From Sphingobium naphthae (GTDB lineage: Bacteria > Pseudomonadota > Alphaproteobacteria > Sphingomonadales > Sphingomonadaceae), in contig NZ_JAJGNO010000010.1 of assembly GCF_020782235.1 (NCBI RefSeq), forward strand, positions 1 through 64,000: 64,000 nt of DNA. Reading direction: 5' to 3'. The position numbers and the translations under genes are program-made. This document shows positions 9,001 to 16,636 of the stretch, one piece after another (the stretch's first letter is position 1; each line of letters starts with the position of its first letter). Under the pieces are notes generated by a model that made no database searches, was not told where the DNA came from, and saw only the letters and a list, made by a program, of their open reading frames with translations.

Positions 9001-9078
9001 ATCGGCTGTGTAGTAATCGTCCTTGGCGAAGTAGTTCGCCGCACCTGAGGCAGAGCGGACCGGGGCGACCGAGAGCAT
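6034..9078 (-). CDS. MobF-type conjugative relaxase (TrwC/TraI/TraA-like)
   Basis: A 1014-residue relaxase-helicase that would nick oriT, stay attached to the 5' end and unwind the strand during transfer. The N-terminal relaxase domain (about 1-300) has candidate catalytic tyrosines at 16, 22 and 23 and the three-histidine metal site QHD...HIH (His144, His155, His157). A helicase domain follows, with Walker A GIAGAGKST at 484-492 and a downstream LIVDESS Walker B. The C-terminus is a proline-rich tail. The gene starts three bases after the traD stop, forming one operon with traD and the RHH gene. The length suits the MobF family. Confidence 0.93.
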   Translation of the reverse strand: MLSVAPVRSASGAANYFAKDDYYTADGSAEVSGWAGEGADELGLSGQVSKDAFEGVLNGRLPDGTMVGQVENRQAGIDLTFSMPKSASVMAYVAGDKRVLDANMAAVKATMKWVEANLAEGRKDVDGKKVPFRTGNLVYALFQHDTSRALDPQAHIHAVIANLTRMADGKWQALHNGEIWRNNSVIGSIYHAFLRDGLEKLGYQLDMRGKHGTFEIAGVPKAVLEAFSQRREEILAKAGALGITSPQGMREVTTRTRDPKLHVDDRDDLRVGWKDKAASLGFDGKALLDAAVARAQRAEPGSALERGYRAVSDAISGAWEKLSQIVQPGDPLVDRGLARLTQSPAEARTQLALASAVRILGQREAAFSLRLLTKTAVDLALKGVTSETVERRIGALLEKGALVPETIRRDDGTFRMVTTPQALQTEAQILARVEAGKGTVEPIVPASEAPGRLQAAAALPLNAGQLGAATMIIASSDRTVIVQGIAGAGKSTMLASVARVAEAEGRTILGLAFQNKMVADMATGAGIEARTIASFVLENEKHLANPHGPRFDEARSALAGTMLIVDESSMVSSEDMLRLQDISALMGVDKLVLVGDRQQLSSIDAGKSFALIQAGGGSIARMDENIRQRTDQLRTVAALANVGQAGQALGVLGEKVIEHGAPAEHAAERWLALAPGDRDVTAVFASGREARATINEEIQKGLAAEGTLRGEAVQLAVYERVNLTREELRYPSSYRAGQTIEVGRGGAPDLGLRAGRFDILKVQANGRIEISDGRRRFRIDPQRITPGERRDQIALTERKDIALREGDRIRWTANDKERGLHNAALARILGVDATGVTVETAGCEKLTLAPGDPMLSRLDLAYALNMHMAQGITTDRAITVMSSYERNLSNQRLFNVGVTRVRDDLTLVVDDKEKLTRQLDMNPGNKTSALETVGRIDIDRPGGGGPGGTKGPFDPGPIPAGILPPLPADLPPLRDKTGRPAVGVLNVGPGQSIEGRTGPDLLPPLPERSLGLDL

Positions 9079-9081
9079 GGC

Positions 9082-11364
9082 CTAGATCCCCATGTCCATG
9101 CCACCGTCAGGCTCCAGGCCCGCGGAGAAATCGTGACGCAGTTCGACCAGCGTTTGATCCTCGACGGAGGACATCGACGCTGTAGCTGCCCGGCTGTCTG
9201 CGGCATCGGTCCGTTCGCCTCTGCGTGACGGATCTCCCTCGCCCGTGGCGCGCGGCTGCGCGTTGATCCCTTGCGGTTCGCGGCTCTTTTCCCCTTCGTC
9301 GTCGCTGCGGTTCCGGCCGGGTTCTTCGGCATTCTGCTCGAGGATGCGTGCTGCCATTTCCTTGGCGAGATTGCCCGGCTCCACCACCTCCTCGACGATC
9401 TGCCCTGCCCCGTCCCGCCCGCCAGCTTCCCCCTCTTCCGCGTCTTCAAAGGCCTCTTCGGCGCGCTTGGAACGCACCGGCCGTGGATCGGGGCGCGGGA
9501 GGAAGCCTTCAGCGACCTGCGGGTAGTGTTGCCATTCGAGTTTGATCCTTGCGGCGGGGAAACCGTCGGGGAACTTCACGAAGCCGTGAAGCGACGGCAG
9601 GTTGGTGATATCGTCGGCTATGACGAGCGGCTCCACCTGCTTGCGCGGCGTGAGAGTCGAGGCGTCTCGGGTGTTGTTATAGCCGTAGCTGTAGGCCTCA
9701 TCCATTTGCCGGACTTCGCGATTGCCGATGTAGCGGGCGCACTGCTCGGCGGTATCGAGATCAGCGGTCGCCAGAATGAGCTTCGAGCGTGCGAGAGAGG
9801 CGAGATTGCGGGCTCCCTGCTCGCCGTACACCTCAACCAGCTTCTCGAAACTATGCAGCCCGAGAATCATGGCCCCGCCAAAATTGCGCGCGGTCTGCAG
9901 GCCCTTTTCAATCGCCGGCACCCGGTGAAGTGCCCCGACCTCATCGAACATGAACCAGGTGCGCAGCGCACTGGTGCGCGGCAGCTTCATCAGACTGGTG
10001 ATCGCCAGGTTCATCCACAGCGTCAGCAGCGGCTTGTTCATGTCCAGATCGTCATAGTCGGACGTCACGAAGAGAATGGACCCGGGCTTGCGATCCGCCA
10101 TCATCCATTGGCGGATCGAGAAGGGTTCGCCCTCGTCGGGAAGGAAGCGCAACACCTGCGCATTGGTATTGAAGACGGCCCGGATGGACTCGGCCATGCG
10201 TGCGGCTTCCGGCGCGGTCAGTGGATCGGCAATCGTGTTGGACAGATAGCGATGAACCCGCTTGAGATCGGCGGTCATCAGATTTTCGGCCAAGGCCAGA
10301 TTGCTGGTTTCCCCGCGCTCGATCAGGCGCATGCACATTTCGATGAAGAGGGTCCGCGCCGCCAGCGCCCAGAAGGGCTCTGACGAGCCGCCATCGGAGG
10401 GGATGAGCGCGACGGCTGCCGATGTGAAATTGCTGTATGTCGAGCAGTCGTTGAAGATCGACCAGGCGGGGCAGCGCTGATCCATGGGGTTGAGGATGGT
10501 GTCGCGCGAGCGATCGAAGAACGCCTCGACATAGGCCCCGGTGAGATCGAAGATGACCGCGTTGTCCTGTCGCGCGCGCATCTGGGCAACGAGGCTGCGC
10601 AGCGCGGTTGTCTTGCCCGCACCGGTCGTGCCGATGAGCATCGTATGGGACTGCTCCATCCGATGGGGATAAGGGATGTCCGCGAGCGTGTAGGGATGGT
10701 GGATGCCGCCTTCCTTGCGCGCCGAGAATGGCAGGCGAAGCACCTGGGCACTCGACAGGCCGGGAAAGCCCTCGCGGGCGTCCTCTTCGAACTTGGCGCG
10801 GTTGTGCTGAACCACCTCCGAGTAGAGGAGGTCCCTGCTGACCAGCATGGCGCCGCGCTCATGGCGTTCCTGAAGGATCGAAAGGCCACGCTTGCGGGAC
10901 ATGTCGACGAACCAGATGGCGAGTGGAATCGCCACAAAGATCGAGACCAGAAGGGCACCGAGAACGCCGCGCATGGCCACCGACCAGGCCCGTATGACAT
11001 CCGGGATGTGGGGCACATAGGGCATGATGGTGCGCATCACCTCGCCACTGGGCAGGGCGACGTTCACGCGCTTGTTGGGATCGAGCCCGATCCAGTCCCA
11101 GAGCATAGCGTAGAGCTTCATGCAGATCAGCTGGAAGCCGTGCTCGTCGAGCCGCACGGACATGATCACGAACCAGGCCGCCACGAACGCAAAGAACCAG
11201 AGCAGCAGCGGCAGTTTCGCACCGGCGAACCACATGAGCATTTCATGCGTGATGAGCTGGCTGCCACGGGTGAAGTTGCCAGCGTTGCGCTGCACCCTGC
11301 CGCGGGAGGAATGGTGGGTGAGCGGGACCGATCTGCCATCGGTGCGGATGTCCTTACGCGCCAT
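9082..11364 (-). CDS. traD: Type IV coupling protein TraD (VirD4/TrwB family)
   Basis: A 760-residue inner-membrane ATPase that links the relaxosome to a secretion channel. Two N-terminal membrane helices (about 51-70 and 133-152) precede the ATPase domain with Walker A GTTGAGKTT (245-253), a DLTGAY segment and a WFMFDEVG Walker B. The C-terminal 120 residues are acidic and rich in Glu/Arg, probably a substrate-recognition tail. It overlaps the upstream RHH gene by 11 bases and is followed by the relaxase after three bases. No mating-pair-formation genes are in this window, so the element may be mobilisable, or the channel genes lie elsewhere. Confidence 0.92.
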   Translation of the reverse strand: MARKDIRTDGRSVPLTHHSSRGRVQRNAGNFTRGSQLITHEMLMWFAGAKLPLLLWFFAFVAAWFVIMSVRLDEHGFQLICMKLYAMLWDWIGLDPNKRVNVALPSGEVMRTIMPYVPHIPDVIRAWSVAMRGVLGALLVSIFVAIPLAIWFVDMSRKRGLSILQERHERGAMLVSRDLLYSEVVQHNRAKFEEDAREGFPGLSSAQVLRLPFSARKEGGIHHPYTLADIPYPHRMEQSHTMLIGTTGAGKTTALRSLVAQMRARQDNAVIFDLTGAYVEAFFDRSRDTILNPMDQRCPAWSIFNDCSTYSNFTSAAVALIPSDGGSSEPFWALAARTLFIEMCMRLIERGETSNLALAENLMTADLKRVHRYLSNTIADPLTAPEAARMAESIRAVFNTNAQVLRFLPDEGEPFSIRQWMMADRKPGSILFVTSDYDDLDMNKPLLTLWMNLAITSLMKLPRTSALRTWFMFDEVGALHRVPAIEKGLQTARNFGGAMILGLHSFEKLVEVYGEQGARNLASLARSKLILATADLDTAEQCARYIGNREVRQMDEAYSYGYNNTRDASTLTPRKQVEPLVIADDITNLPSLHGFVKFPDGFPAARIKLEWQHYPQVAEGFLPRPDPRPVRSKRAEEAFEDAEEGEAGGRDGAGQIVEEVVEPGNLAKEMAARILEQNAEEPGRNRSDDEGEKSREPQGINAQPRATGEGDPSRRGERTDAADSRAATASMSSVEDQTLVELRHDFSAGLEPDGGMDMGI

Positions 11365-11644
11365 GATATTGCTCCAGGCGCTTGTCGGCTTCCGCGATGA
11401 TGCGGTCCCGATATTCGGGATATTGTTCGCGTATGATGATATCGAGCGCGATCTGCTGGAACTCGCTGATGCGGGCCAGCCGGCGCTGGCTGGCGTTCAG
11501 CAGATCGTTGGCGCCCAGATAGGCATCGACCGCGTCGCGGACGAGCTTTGCAGGGGTCTGTTGCCGATCGTCGGCAAGCGCGCTCAACCGAGCCCATTGG
11601 GTCGGCGTCAGACGCACGTTGTAATGGCGAAGTTTGCTGCTCAA
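11354..11644 (-). CDS. Ribbon-helix-helix accessory transfer protein
   Basis: A 96-residue protein whose first 50 residues fit a ribbon-helix-helix DNA-binding domain: strand KLRHYNVRLTPTQWARLSALAD, then helices with a TPAKLVRDAVDAYL segment. Proteins of this type bind oriT and assist MobF relaxases (TrwA-like role) and often repress their own operon. It is the first gene of the RHH-traD-relaxase operon and faces the non-coding region at 11645-12125, which supports an oriT-binding role. The direct assignment to a named family is not certain. Confidence 0.8.
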   Translation of the reverse strand: MSSKLRHYNVRLTPTQWARLSALADDRQQTPAKLVRDAVDAYLGANDLLNASQRRLARISEFQQIALDIIIREQYPEYRDRIIAEADKRLEQYHGA

Positions 11645-12125
11645 CCCAGCCTCCTAGCAGAGAGGCTGGTGGGGTCTCAGAAAGTGGCTGTTTTCTTAGC
11701 CGAAAACCTCCTGCCGCGCAACGCGGACTGTGGTGCAGCATTGGCGGCAGTCGCGGCGACTACATGCAACCCGTTGGTTTTCAGTGCTTAATGGCGAGCG
11801 CAAAATATGTACTCGGACGTCCCACACAGCGCATTCACGATAACGCTTTGAGGTTACAAGACAATATTGCACCGCAGGTGCATACGGTGTGCATCTCTGC
11901 CTTAGGATTGTTCGCTATGTCTGCGGGGAGTGGGACAGACGATCGGATCGTGGCGCGAATCCGGATCCGGCCAGGCACCCTGCCGCTCAGCCGAGCGGAA
12001 CAGTCCGATCCTGGGCGGCCGCCTATCAAGCGGAAAACGCCTGCAATGGTGGTTTCCCGGTCGGCTCTGGTGCGATAGGCTGCCTGTCAGTTCGCAGCCC
12101 GATCAGCGTGAACCAAGAGGTGCTC
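11645..12125. other. Non-coding region before the transfer operon; candidate oriT
   Basis: This 481-base stretch separates the transfer operon (minus strand) from a small plus-strand gene. It contains a hairpin CAGCCTC/GAGGCTG (11647-11653 and 11662-11668) just before the RHH start. It also has an AT-rich part (about 11800-11900) with the inverted repeat GCACC-gca-GGTGC (11869-11881) followed by GTGTGCATCTC. An AT-rich region with inverted repeats beside relaxase accessory genes is where MobF oriT sites usually lie. I could not identify the nic site itself. Confidence 0.5.
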
Positions 12126-12344
12126 ATGGCACGAACGATAGAACAGGAGCGCGCGGCGCTTGCTGAGGACGAACGGCGGCTGACTGACAGGCGCCGCCAA
12201 CTGGAGGAACGGGAGCGCGACGAGGCGATCAAGGCGCTCGATAGAGCCGGATTGCTCAAGCTCGATCCACGCAGGATCGAAAGCCTTGGCAAGCGCATAA
12301 AGGCGCTCGGCGTGGACGAGGTCGAAAAGCGCCTCGCAGCGTGA
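12126..12344 (+). CDS. Small coiled-coil protein, plasmid transfer-associated
   Basis: A 72-residue protein. Residues 5-45 are strongly charged heptad-like helix (EQERAALAEDERRLTDRR), followed by a short conserved-looking end (LGVDEVEKRLA). It resembles small proteins named TraC/TraD beside the oriT of rhizobial-type plasmids, but I cannot place it firmly. An AGAGG sits upstream of the ATG. It is divergent from the RHH-traD-relaxase operon across the candidate oriT, the expected position for such an accessory gene. Confidence 0.7.
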   Translation: MARTIEQERAALAEDERRLTDRRRQLEERERDEAIKALDRAGLLKLDPRRIESLGKRIKALGVDEVEKRLAA

Positions 12345-12410
12345 CGGGCACGCCCGCGTTTCGTGCTTTGGGATAGGCATATCGTCCCGAAGTTCAAAGA
12401 CGCACCGGAC

Positions 12411-12441
12411 GGGCATGAGGGGCTCGATGCCCCTCATGCCC
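12411..12441 (+). terminator. Strong hairpin after the small coiled-coil gene
   Basis: GGGCATGAGGGG (12411-12422) pairs perfectly with CCCCTCATGCCC (12430-12441) around a 7-base loop. It lies 66 bases after the plus-strand stop at 12344. There is no adjacent T-run on the plus strand, so it may only slow or shield transcripts between the two converging genes. Confidence 0.5.
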
Positions 12442-12456
12442 GCACCATCCGACAGC

Positions 12457-12487
12457 AAAAAAGGGGAGAGGCGCCTGGCCCCTCCCC
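12457..12487 (-). terminator. Intrinsic terminator of the 73-residue protein gene
   Basis: On the minus strand a GC stem (12463-12472 paired with 12478-12487, one mismatch) is followed by six T residues (12457-12462 as A on plus). It starts seven bases after the stop codon of the gene at 12494. Confidence 0.8.
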
Positions 12488-12493
12488 TCCCTG

Positions 12494-12715
12494 TCAGTTC
12501 TCGTCCCAGAGCCCGCCCGGGATCGTGTGGACTACTTTGTCGATGAGCATCGCGGGGAGTGCCCCATAATCGCCCTCGTCGATGGCGATGAACCCCGCTT
12601 CCTCGTCCTCAAGCACATGCTGGTCGAAGTAGCTGTGCAGCGCGCGGCGCTCTGCGCAGGCGATCGCGGCGAGATAAGCGGCGTGGTTGTAAGTGCTGGT
12701 CGAGATGATCTGCAT
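12494..12715 (-). CDS. Small plasmid-borne protein of unknown function (73 aa)
   Basis: A small acidic soluble protein, beginning MQIISTSTYNHAAYLAAIAC. It has no recognised domain. The start at 12715 is well supported by AGGAGG seven bases upstream, whereas longer readings in this frame enter the GC-rich leader. It has its own terminator and a structured upstream region that is shared with the DUF2493 gene at 13841, so the two may be under the same control. Confidence 0.7.
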   Translation of the reverse strand: MQIISTSTYNHAAYLAAIACAERRALHSYFDQHVLEDEEAGFIAIDEGDYGALPAMLIDKVVHTIPGGLWDEN

Positions 12716-12819
12716 GAGAGCCTCCTGCTGTCTTGAATGACTGCAAGGCTGGCGTCGGCCGGGTGAGGTCGGGTCAAGGAGCGCCGGCAACGCCGGCGAC
12801 CGCGCAGCGGGCGGTGGGG

Positions 12820-12945
12820 GTGCCGATTTTGTTGGGTGTGCCGTGGAGCGAAGCGGAGCGGTGCGCCCGGCAAAATTGGGGGGACCGCCGATCCTTGAGG
12901 CGGCCTCGCCCGGCCGACATACTTGGACGTCAGTGAGAGATGTTT
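12820..12945 (-). promoter_or_regulatory. Conserved leader element, copy 1
   Basis: Upstream of the gene at 12494 lies a block shared with copy 2 at 14940-15050. Both copies contain a CCGATTTT box, then AAAATTGGGGGGACCGC (12872-12888; identical in both), ATCCTTGA at the same offset, and a CATACT-x-GGA-x-GTCA block near the far end. The CCGATTTT and AAAATTGG boxes are inverted repeats. On the minus strand the far end supplies an AAGTAT -10-like box. It is probably a shared promoter or regulatory leader. Confidence 0.5.
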
Positions 12946-13044
12946 GGTTTCGTTCTGGGAGCAGGCCGATGCGTAGCGCCGTGCGGCCCGCAGGGGCCGC
13001 GCGACACGCGAGCGAGCGGGCTGCGGTGCTTGGAGACAGCCAGC

Positions 13045-13083
13045 AAAAAAAGGGGCGCGCCGCACCGAAATGCGACGCGCCCC
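13045..13083 (-). terminator. Intrinsic terminator of the 191-residue protein gene
   Basis: On the minus strand GGGGCGCG (13076-13083) pairs with CGCGCCCC (13052-13059), with an inner TGC/GCA pair, and is followed by seven T residues (13045-13051). It lies 22 bases after the stop at 13105. Confidence 0.85.
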
Positions 13084-13104
13084 GCCGGTTCGAACAGGGG
13101 AGGC

Positions 13105-13680
13105 TCAGGCCCATTCGAACCGGGAACTGTCATCGAGCCGGGCGCTCTCGATCAGCGTCGTCAACGAGGGCAGATAGTGGGCGAGTTCAGCGTCGTTCAG
13201 GCGGCGTTGCACGGCAGGATTGGCCAGCCGCTGCCGGAGCGTTTCGATCGGGATTTCACCGACACTGTCGGCGCGCAAGCCGAGGCTTTCGAGCAGCGCC
13301 ATGGCAGGGGTCGCGGGGAGGTCGAGCTCGAGGGCGCGGTCCGAGGTCTCGGCGACCCGCATGCGGATGGGTCCGTTCGGGCTCGTGTGCCAAACCTTCA
13401 CCCGGCGGGCCCTGAACTGGGCTTCCTCCAGGACGGTGATGACGTCGGTCGCATAGTCGAACAGACGGGCAAGGGTCGCGAGGGCAAACGGGCAGACACG
13501 GGCCTCGAAATTGTCCGAAAGCTCCTCATCGCCACCCCGGCAATGCAGCAGGGTCTCGCCTGTCCTGTCCCCCTCGGCAGCAAGCCGCGCGCGAAAAGCG
13601 GCGAGTTGGCGGGCGGTGATTTCGGCCGGTGGGACGATGCGGTCGTCAAGGTCGGTTGCGATACGGAAAACGATGCTCAT
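13105..13680 (-). CDS. Plasmid-borne hypothetical protein (191 aa)
   Basis: Soluble, helix-rich protein starting MSIVFRIATDLDDRIVPP; no recognised domain. The C-terminal part has a Leu/Arg-rich helical stretch (IETLRQRLANPAVQRRLNDAEL). The start at 13680 follows a GGAGGCTGGAG purine tract; an upstream ATG at 13707 has no such site. It stands alone between its own terminator and the terminator of the DUF2493 gene, so it is a single transcription unit in the plasmid backbone block. Confidence 0.7.
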   Translation of the reverse strand: MSIVFRIATDLDDRIVPPAEITARQLAAFRARLAAEGDRTGETLLHCRGGDEELSDNFEARVCPFALATLARLFDYATDVITVLEEAQFRARRVKVWHTSPNGPIRMRVAETSDRALELDLPATPAMALLESLGLRADSVGEIPIETLRQRLANPAVQRRLNDAELAHYLPSLTTLIESARLDDSSRFEWA

Positions 13681-13804
13681 CTCCAGCCTCCTTCTGGCAG
13701 TTCGCATCTCCTGTCCCCCTCCCCTTTATTCTGGCGTTTCAGGGTCGGCGCGAGGGGGTTCGATGCCCCCGAGCGCCGACATCGAAGCACAAGAAGAAGG
13801 TAGA

Positions 13805-13830
13805 GGAGGCCCCGGCGAACCGGAGCCTCC
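13805..13830 (-). terminator. Intrinsic terminator of the DUF2493 gene
   Basis: GGAGGC-CCGG (13805-13815) and CCGG-GCCTCC (13820-13830) form a near-perfect stem with a short loop. On the minus strand it is followed by a pyrimidine-rich TCTACCTTCTTCTT tract. It starts ten bases after the stop at 13841. Confidence 0.7.
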
Positions 13831-13840
13831 CCATGCGCGG

Positions 13841-14815
13841 TCAGGCGCGTCTGGCGATCGTCTGCTGGGCGAGCCGCACGATGTTGAGGGGCACCCCTGC
13901 CTGCCGCAGCTTCTGGGCGAGATTGGCCTGGATCCCGGTGCCTTCACAGATGACGGCGTGCACCGGCTTGAGGGCCAGGATGCGGTCATTGCGCACGAAC
14001 GCGGCGCGGTTGCCAAGGCTTCGGTCGAGGCGGAACTGAATGACCTTGACCCCGCGCGAGGCGGCCCAGGCATGGGCGATGGCATCGCAGCCTTTGGACT
14101 GTGCGGTGGTGGCGAGGATCATTTCCGGAATTCGGGCCTTGATGCTGTCGAGACCGGAGAAGAGGAGATCGGCATCCTCCCACTGCTGGCCGCCCGAGAA
14201 GGCGACGACCGGTCCCTGGGGTTCATACTGTTCGCGGCGGGTACGGCTGCGCGAGGCCAGATAGTCCCGAGCATCGATCATCGAGGCCGTCAGCCCGCTC
14301 GATACGCGGCTTCCCTTCACCGGCGAGAAGGGCTTGCCGACCTCGACGCGGTAGACTTCCCCGGCGTGGTCCCGCATGCATTCGAGGGCTTCGCGGCACC
14401 CCTGCAAGGTCTGGCAGAGCGTCTGCGCGTCCTCGACTTCGGTGGCGTAGATCTCGGAGGGATCATAGTGCCGTGCCAGTTCGCCGAGCTTCTTGGCAGC
14501 GTCATCCTCCCGACCTTCCACGCGCTTGGCGACGACATGGAAGCTGTTCACGAAGCCCCAGGCGAGGTCGGTTGCGAACGGCTCCATCCGGGTGTCGCGA
14601 AAGACGTCGAAAAGCGTCGCCATCATCATTTCGACGGCAGCGCGCACCTGGTCTGGATCGGGCATTTCGAGGCGCTCGGGCGCGTCGGTGGTGCTGAGCT
14701 TGGCCATGTCGCTATAGTCGAGAAACGAACCGTCATAGCTTTGGACCTGCGCGTCGGTCGCGCGTCCGTCGGCGATGTGGCGGGCGAGATCGGCGAAGTT
14801 GGTGAAGTTGCGCAT
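13841..14815 (-). CDS. DUF2493 domain (SLOG-like) plasmid protein
   Basis: A 324-residue protein. The C-terminal domain (about 205-310) matches the DUF2493/YspA type of SLOG Rossmann fold: VVAFSGG at the first strand, then KGCDAIAHAWAASRGVKVIQF and VRNDRILALKP. SLOG proteins bind nucleotides or nucleotide-derived ligands. The N-terminal 200 residues are helical and unassigned. Such proteins are regular companions of DUF736 and SSB genes on sphingomonad and rhizobial plasmids. An AGGAGGC tract precedes the start, and the leader shares a conserved element with the gene at 12494. The exact ligand and role are unknown. Confidence 0.85.
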   Translation of the reverse strand: MRNFTNFADLARHIADGRATDAQVQSYDGSFLDYSDMAKLSTTDAPERLEMPDPDQVRAAVEMMMATLFDVFRDTRMEPFATDLAWGFVNSFHVVAKRVEGREDDAAKKLGELARHYDPSEIYATEVEDAQTLCQTLQGCREALECMRDHAGEVYRVEVGKPFSPVKGSRVSSGLTASMIDARDYLASRSRTRREQYEPQGPVVAFSGGQQWEDADLLFSGLDSIKARIPEMILATTAQSKGCDAIAHAWAASRGVKVIQFRLDRSLGNRAAFVRNDRILALKPVHAVICEGTGIQANLAQKLRQAGVPLNIVRLAQQTIARRA

Positions 14816-14939
14816 GAAAGCCTCCTTGGAAGTGATCTCATCCTCGTGATGAGACTTTCCTCAGGGCATGCGGCGGTCGGGGCGGTCAGGGACGGTGGCC
14901 CGCATGGGCCGCCGCCGCGCCAGCGGGGAGCGGGGGAAC

Positions 14940-15050
14940 CGATTTTCCGGTGTTGCGGCCGCAGGCCGTGGCAGCTGAAAATTGGGGGGACCGCTCATCC
15001 TTGACCGGCCCGGATCCCCGCATGTCATACTAGGAGGTCATAAGAGAGAA
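14940..15050 (-). promoter_or_regulatory. Conserved leader element, copy 2
   Basis: Copy 2 of the element at 12820-12945: CCGATTTT at about 14938, AAAATTGGGGGGACCGC at 14978-14994, ATCCTTGA at 14997-15004, and CATACTAGGAGGTCATAAGA from 15026. It lies upstream of the DUF2493 gene. On the minus strand TAGTAT (about 15027-15032) is a good -10 candidate. The intervening sequences are not conserved, so selection on the boxes is likely. Confidence 0.5.
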
Positions 15051-15245
15051 TAATTACACACTCCCCTCAGCTTCAGGTTCCATCGCAAGGCGATCGTCAC
15101 CCGGCAGGGCGGAGACGCGCCGTAAGGCGCGGCTCCGGGAGCGCAGCGACTAGAGCGCCGGTCCCGGCGCAGCCGGGATGCGCCAGACCCTCTTGCCTCT
15201 TCCCCAGGCGTTCCCCCCGCTCCCCGGCCTGCCCTCACTCGGGAC

Positions 15246-16034
15246 CTAACGGCCCTTCTTCTTCCCACCGGCGGGCCCCGCCGGCGCAGCCGGCGGGGGT
15301 GTCACGGCTCTGGGCGTGAGGATCGACCACAAGGGCCACACGGGCTCCGCATCATCGGAAGCGGGACGAAACTCGCTGATGTTTCGTTTGAGGTCGCTGG
15401 CGCAGACCTCGCGCATGGACTGCCGCTTGGGATCGCCCCACAGGTCGGGCTGCGCCTTGAAGTCGGCATTGCCCTCGCCATGATACTCCCAGAAGATCGG
15501 GCGCGGCCCCTGGGCTTTACGCTCTTCCTCGTCCTCGGGAGGCTCCCAGCGTGTATCCCAGCACAGGACGACATTGGACCGACCCTTGCGCTTGTCGAGA
15601 TAATGATAGTGCCAGCCCACGCCTTTGTGATGCTCGCGCTTGAGCGAGTCCGCGCCGCCCGGGAGCTTATGGACGAGGTAGAGGACGACAGGCTCCGGAA
15701 CGCGCGAGACGAGGGGCACATGGCGCACGGGTTCGGCAAATCCGCGCACGATGCGGCGCAGCGGTGCCCGCTGGGTCCATTCGCCCAGTGAATAGGTGGC
15801 GCCGTGGGGGAGCGGCGGAGCCTCGCGTTCCGGCAACCATTCGGCTTCCTGCAGGGCCTCGTTCAGGGCGTGGACGATCCCGTCCAGCGTGGACGCCTGC
15901 CAGGTCCAGTCCGGTTCGGGCAGAGGACGCCAGTGAGCAGCTTCGATAGCCTCGGGTTCCCAGTCATCGCGCGGCGTCGAGAGTTGCTTTGCGGTGCCCA
16001 GCAGCTCGTGCGCCAGGTCGTAGGCTCTGTCCAT
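15246..16034 (-). CDS. Plasmid-borne hypothetical protein (262 aa)
   Basis: Not recognised. The protein is rich in Trp, Pro and charged residues and has a proline/glycine/lysine tail (PPPAAPAGPAGGKKKGR) likely to be disordered. A central part (KGVGWHYHYLDKRKGRSNVVLCWD) looks like strand-rich globular sequence. It lies in the plasmid maintenance block between the DUF2493 and SSB genes, and the ATG at 16034 faces an AT-richer stretch that should hold its promoter. Confidence 0.65.
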   Translation of the reverse strand: MDRAYDLAHELLGTAKQLSTPRDDWEPEAIEAAHWRPLPEPDWTWQASTLDGIVHALNEALQEAEWLPEREAPPLPHGATYSLGEWTQRAPLRRIVRGFAEPVRHVPLVSRVPEPVVLYLVHKLPGGADSLKREHHKGVGWHYHYLDKRKGRSNVVLCWDTRWEPPEDEEERKAQGPRPIFWEYHGEGNADFKAQPDLWGDPKRQSMREVCASDLKRNISEFRPASDDAEPVWPLWSILTPRAVTPPPAAPAGPAGGKKKGR

Positions 16035-16265
16035 ATTTACGATTTCTCCCGGATTGTTTTCAGGTAGCTAGAATGTTGTTTGAAAGTTGTTGCACACCTG
16101 CCGGCTGGAAGCATGCGTCAGTGACCCTCCCGGCCCAATTGGGGCGGGCGGTGGCGCAGTGCCGCCTGCGTCCGAACAGACAGTTCGACGACGGATCCTT
16201 CAAGACTATGTTCACAGATCATAACATCTTATTGAAGTTACGCCGATTATTTGGGCCCGGCCGGT

Positions 16266-16292
16266 AAGGCGCCGCCCTGCGGGCGGCGCCTT
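16266..16292 (-). terminator. Hairpin after ssb
   Basis: AAGGCGCCGCC (16266-16276) pairs perfectly with GGCGGCGCCTT (16282-16292) across a 5-base loop, just after the ssb stop at 16298. There is only a TT on the minus strand after the stem, so termination may be partial. Confidence 0.6.
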
Positions 16293-16297
16293 CGGGA

Positions 16298-16636
16298 TCA
16301 GCAGAAGTGGACCTTCTCGCCGATCACCTCGCAGCCGAACCGTTCGACGCCGCCCTGGTCCTGCCAGCGGGTGTAGTGGAGGCGTCCCTCGATCGCGATC
16401 ATGTCACCCTTCTCCTTATTCTCGGCGACCGCCTTGCCCAGGCCGTTGAAGAGGGTGACCTTGTGGAACTCGGTCTCCTTGGCGGTGTAGCCGGTCTGCG
16501 GGTCCTTGTAGCTCTTGCCCTCGTTATTGAGCTTCACCCGGTCGGTGGCGACGATCAGCGTGGTGATGGCGGTGTTGCCGGCGGTGCGGGTTTCGGGGGT
16601 CTTGGCGATCCGGCCGAGGAGATTCATATTGTTCAT
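16298..16636 (-). CDS. ssb: Single-stranded DNA-binding protein
   Basis: A 112-residue OB-fold protein. It has the expected N-terminal strand MNNMNLLGRIAKTPETR, the TTLIVATDR segment, a KETEFHKVTLFNGLGKAV core and an IEGRLHYTRWQDQGG end. It lacks the acidic C-terminal tail (DDDIPF) that chromosomal SSBs use to recruit partners, so it is a short plasmid form that would coat transferred single strands. The start at 16636 is supported by GGAA upstream (AAAGGAACAGCGCC) and by family alignment. Its leader and first codons are mirrored in a decayed inverted copy at 16814-16962. Confidence 0.9.
   Translation of the reverse strand: MNNMNLLGRIAKTPETRTAGNTAITTLIVATDRVKLNNEGKSYKDPQTGYTAKETEFHKVTLFNGLGKAVAENKEKGDMIAIEGRLHYTRWQDQGGVERFGCEVIGEKVHFC

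Noticed and set aside
11889..12125. Upstream extension of the small coiled-coil gene
   Set aside because: The extension has no protein character, and the ATG at 12126 has AGAGG before it.
6034..12344. A complete conjugation system
   Set aside because: Relaxase, coupling protein and accessory genes are present, but no VirB/TrB-type mating-pair genes are found anywhere in the window.
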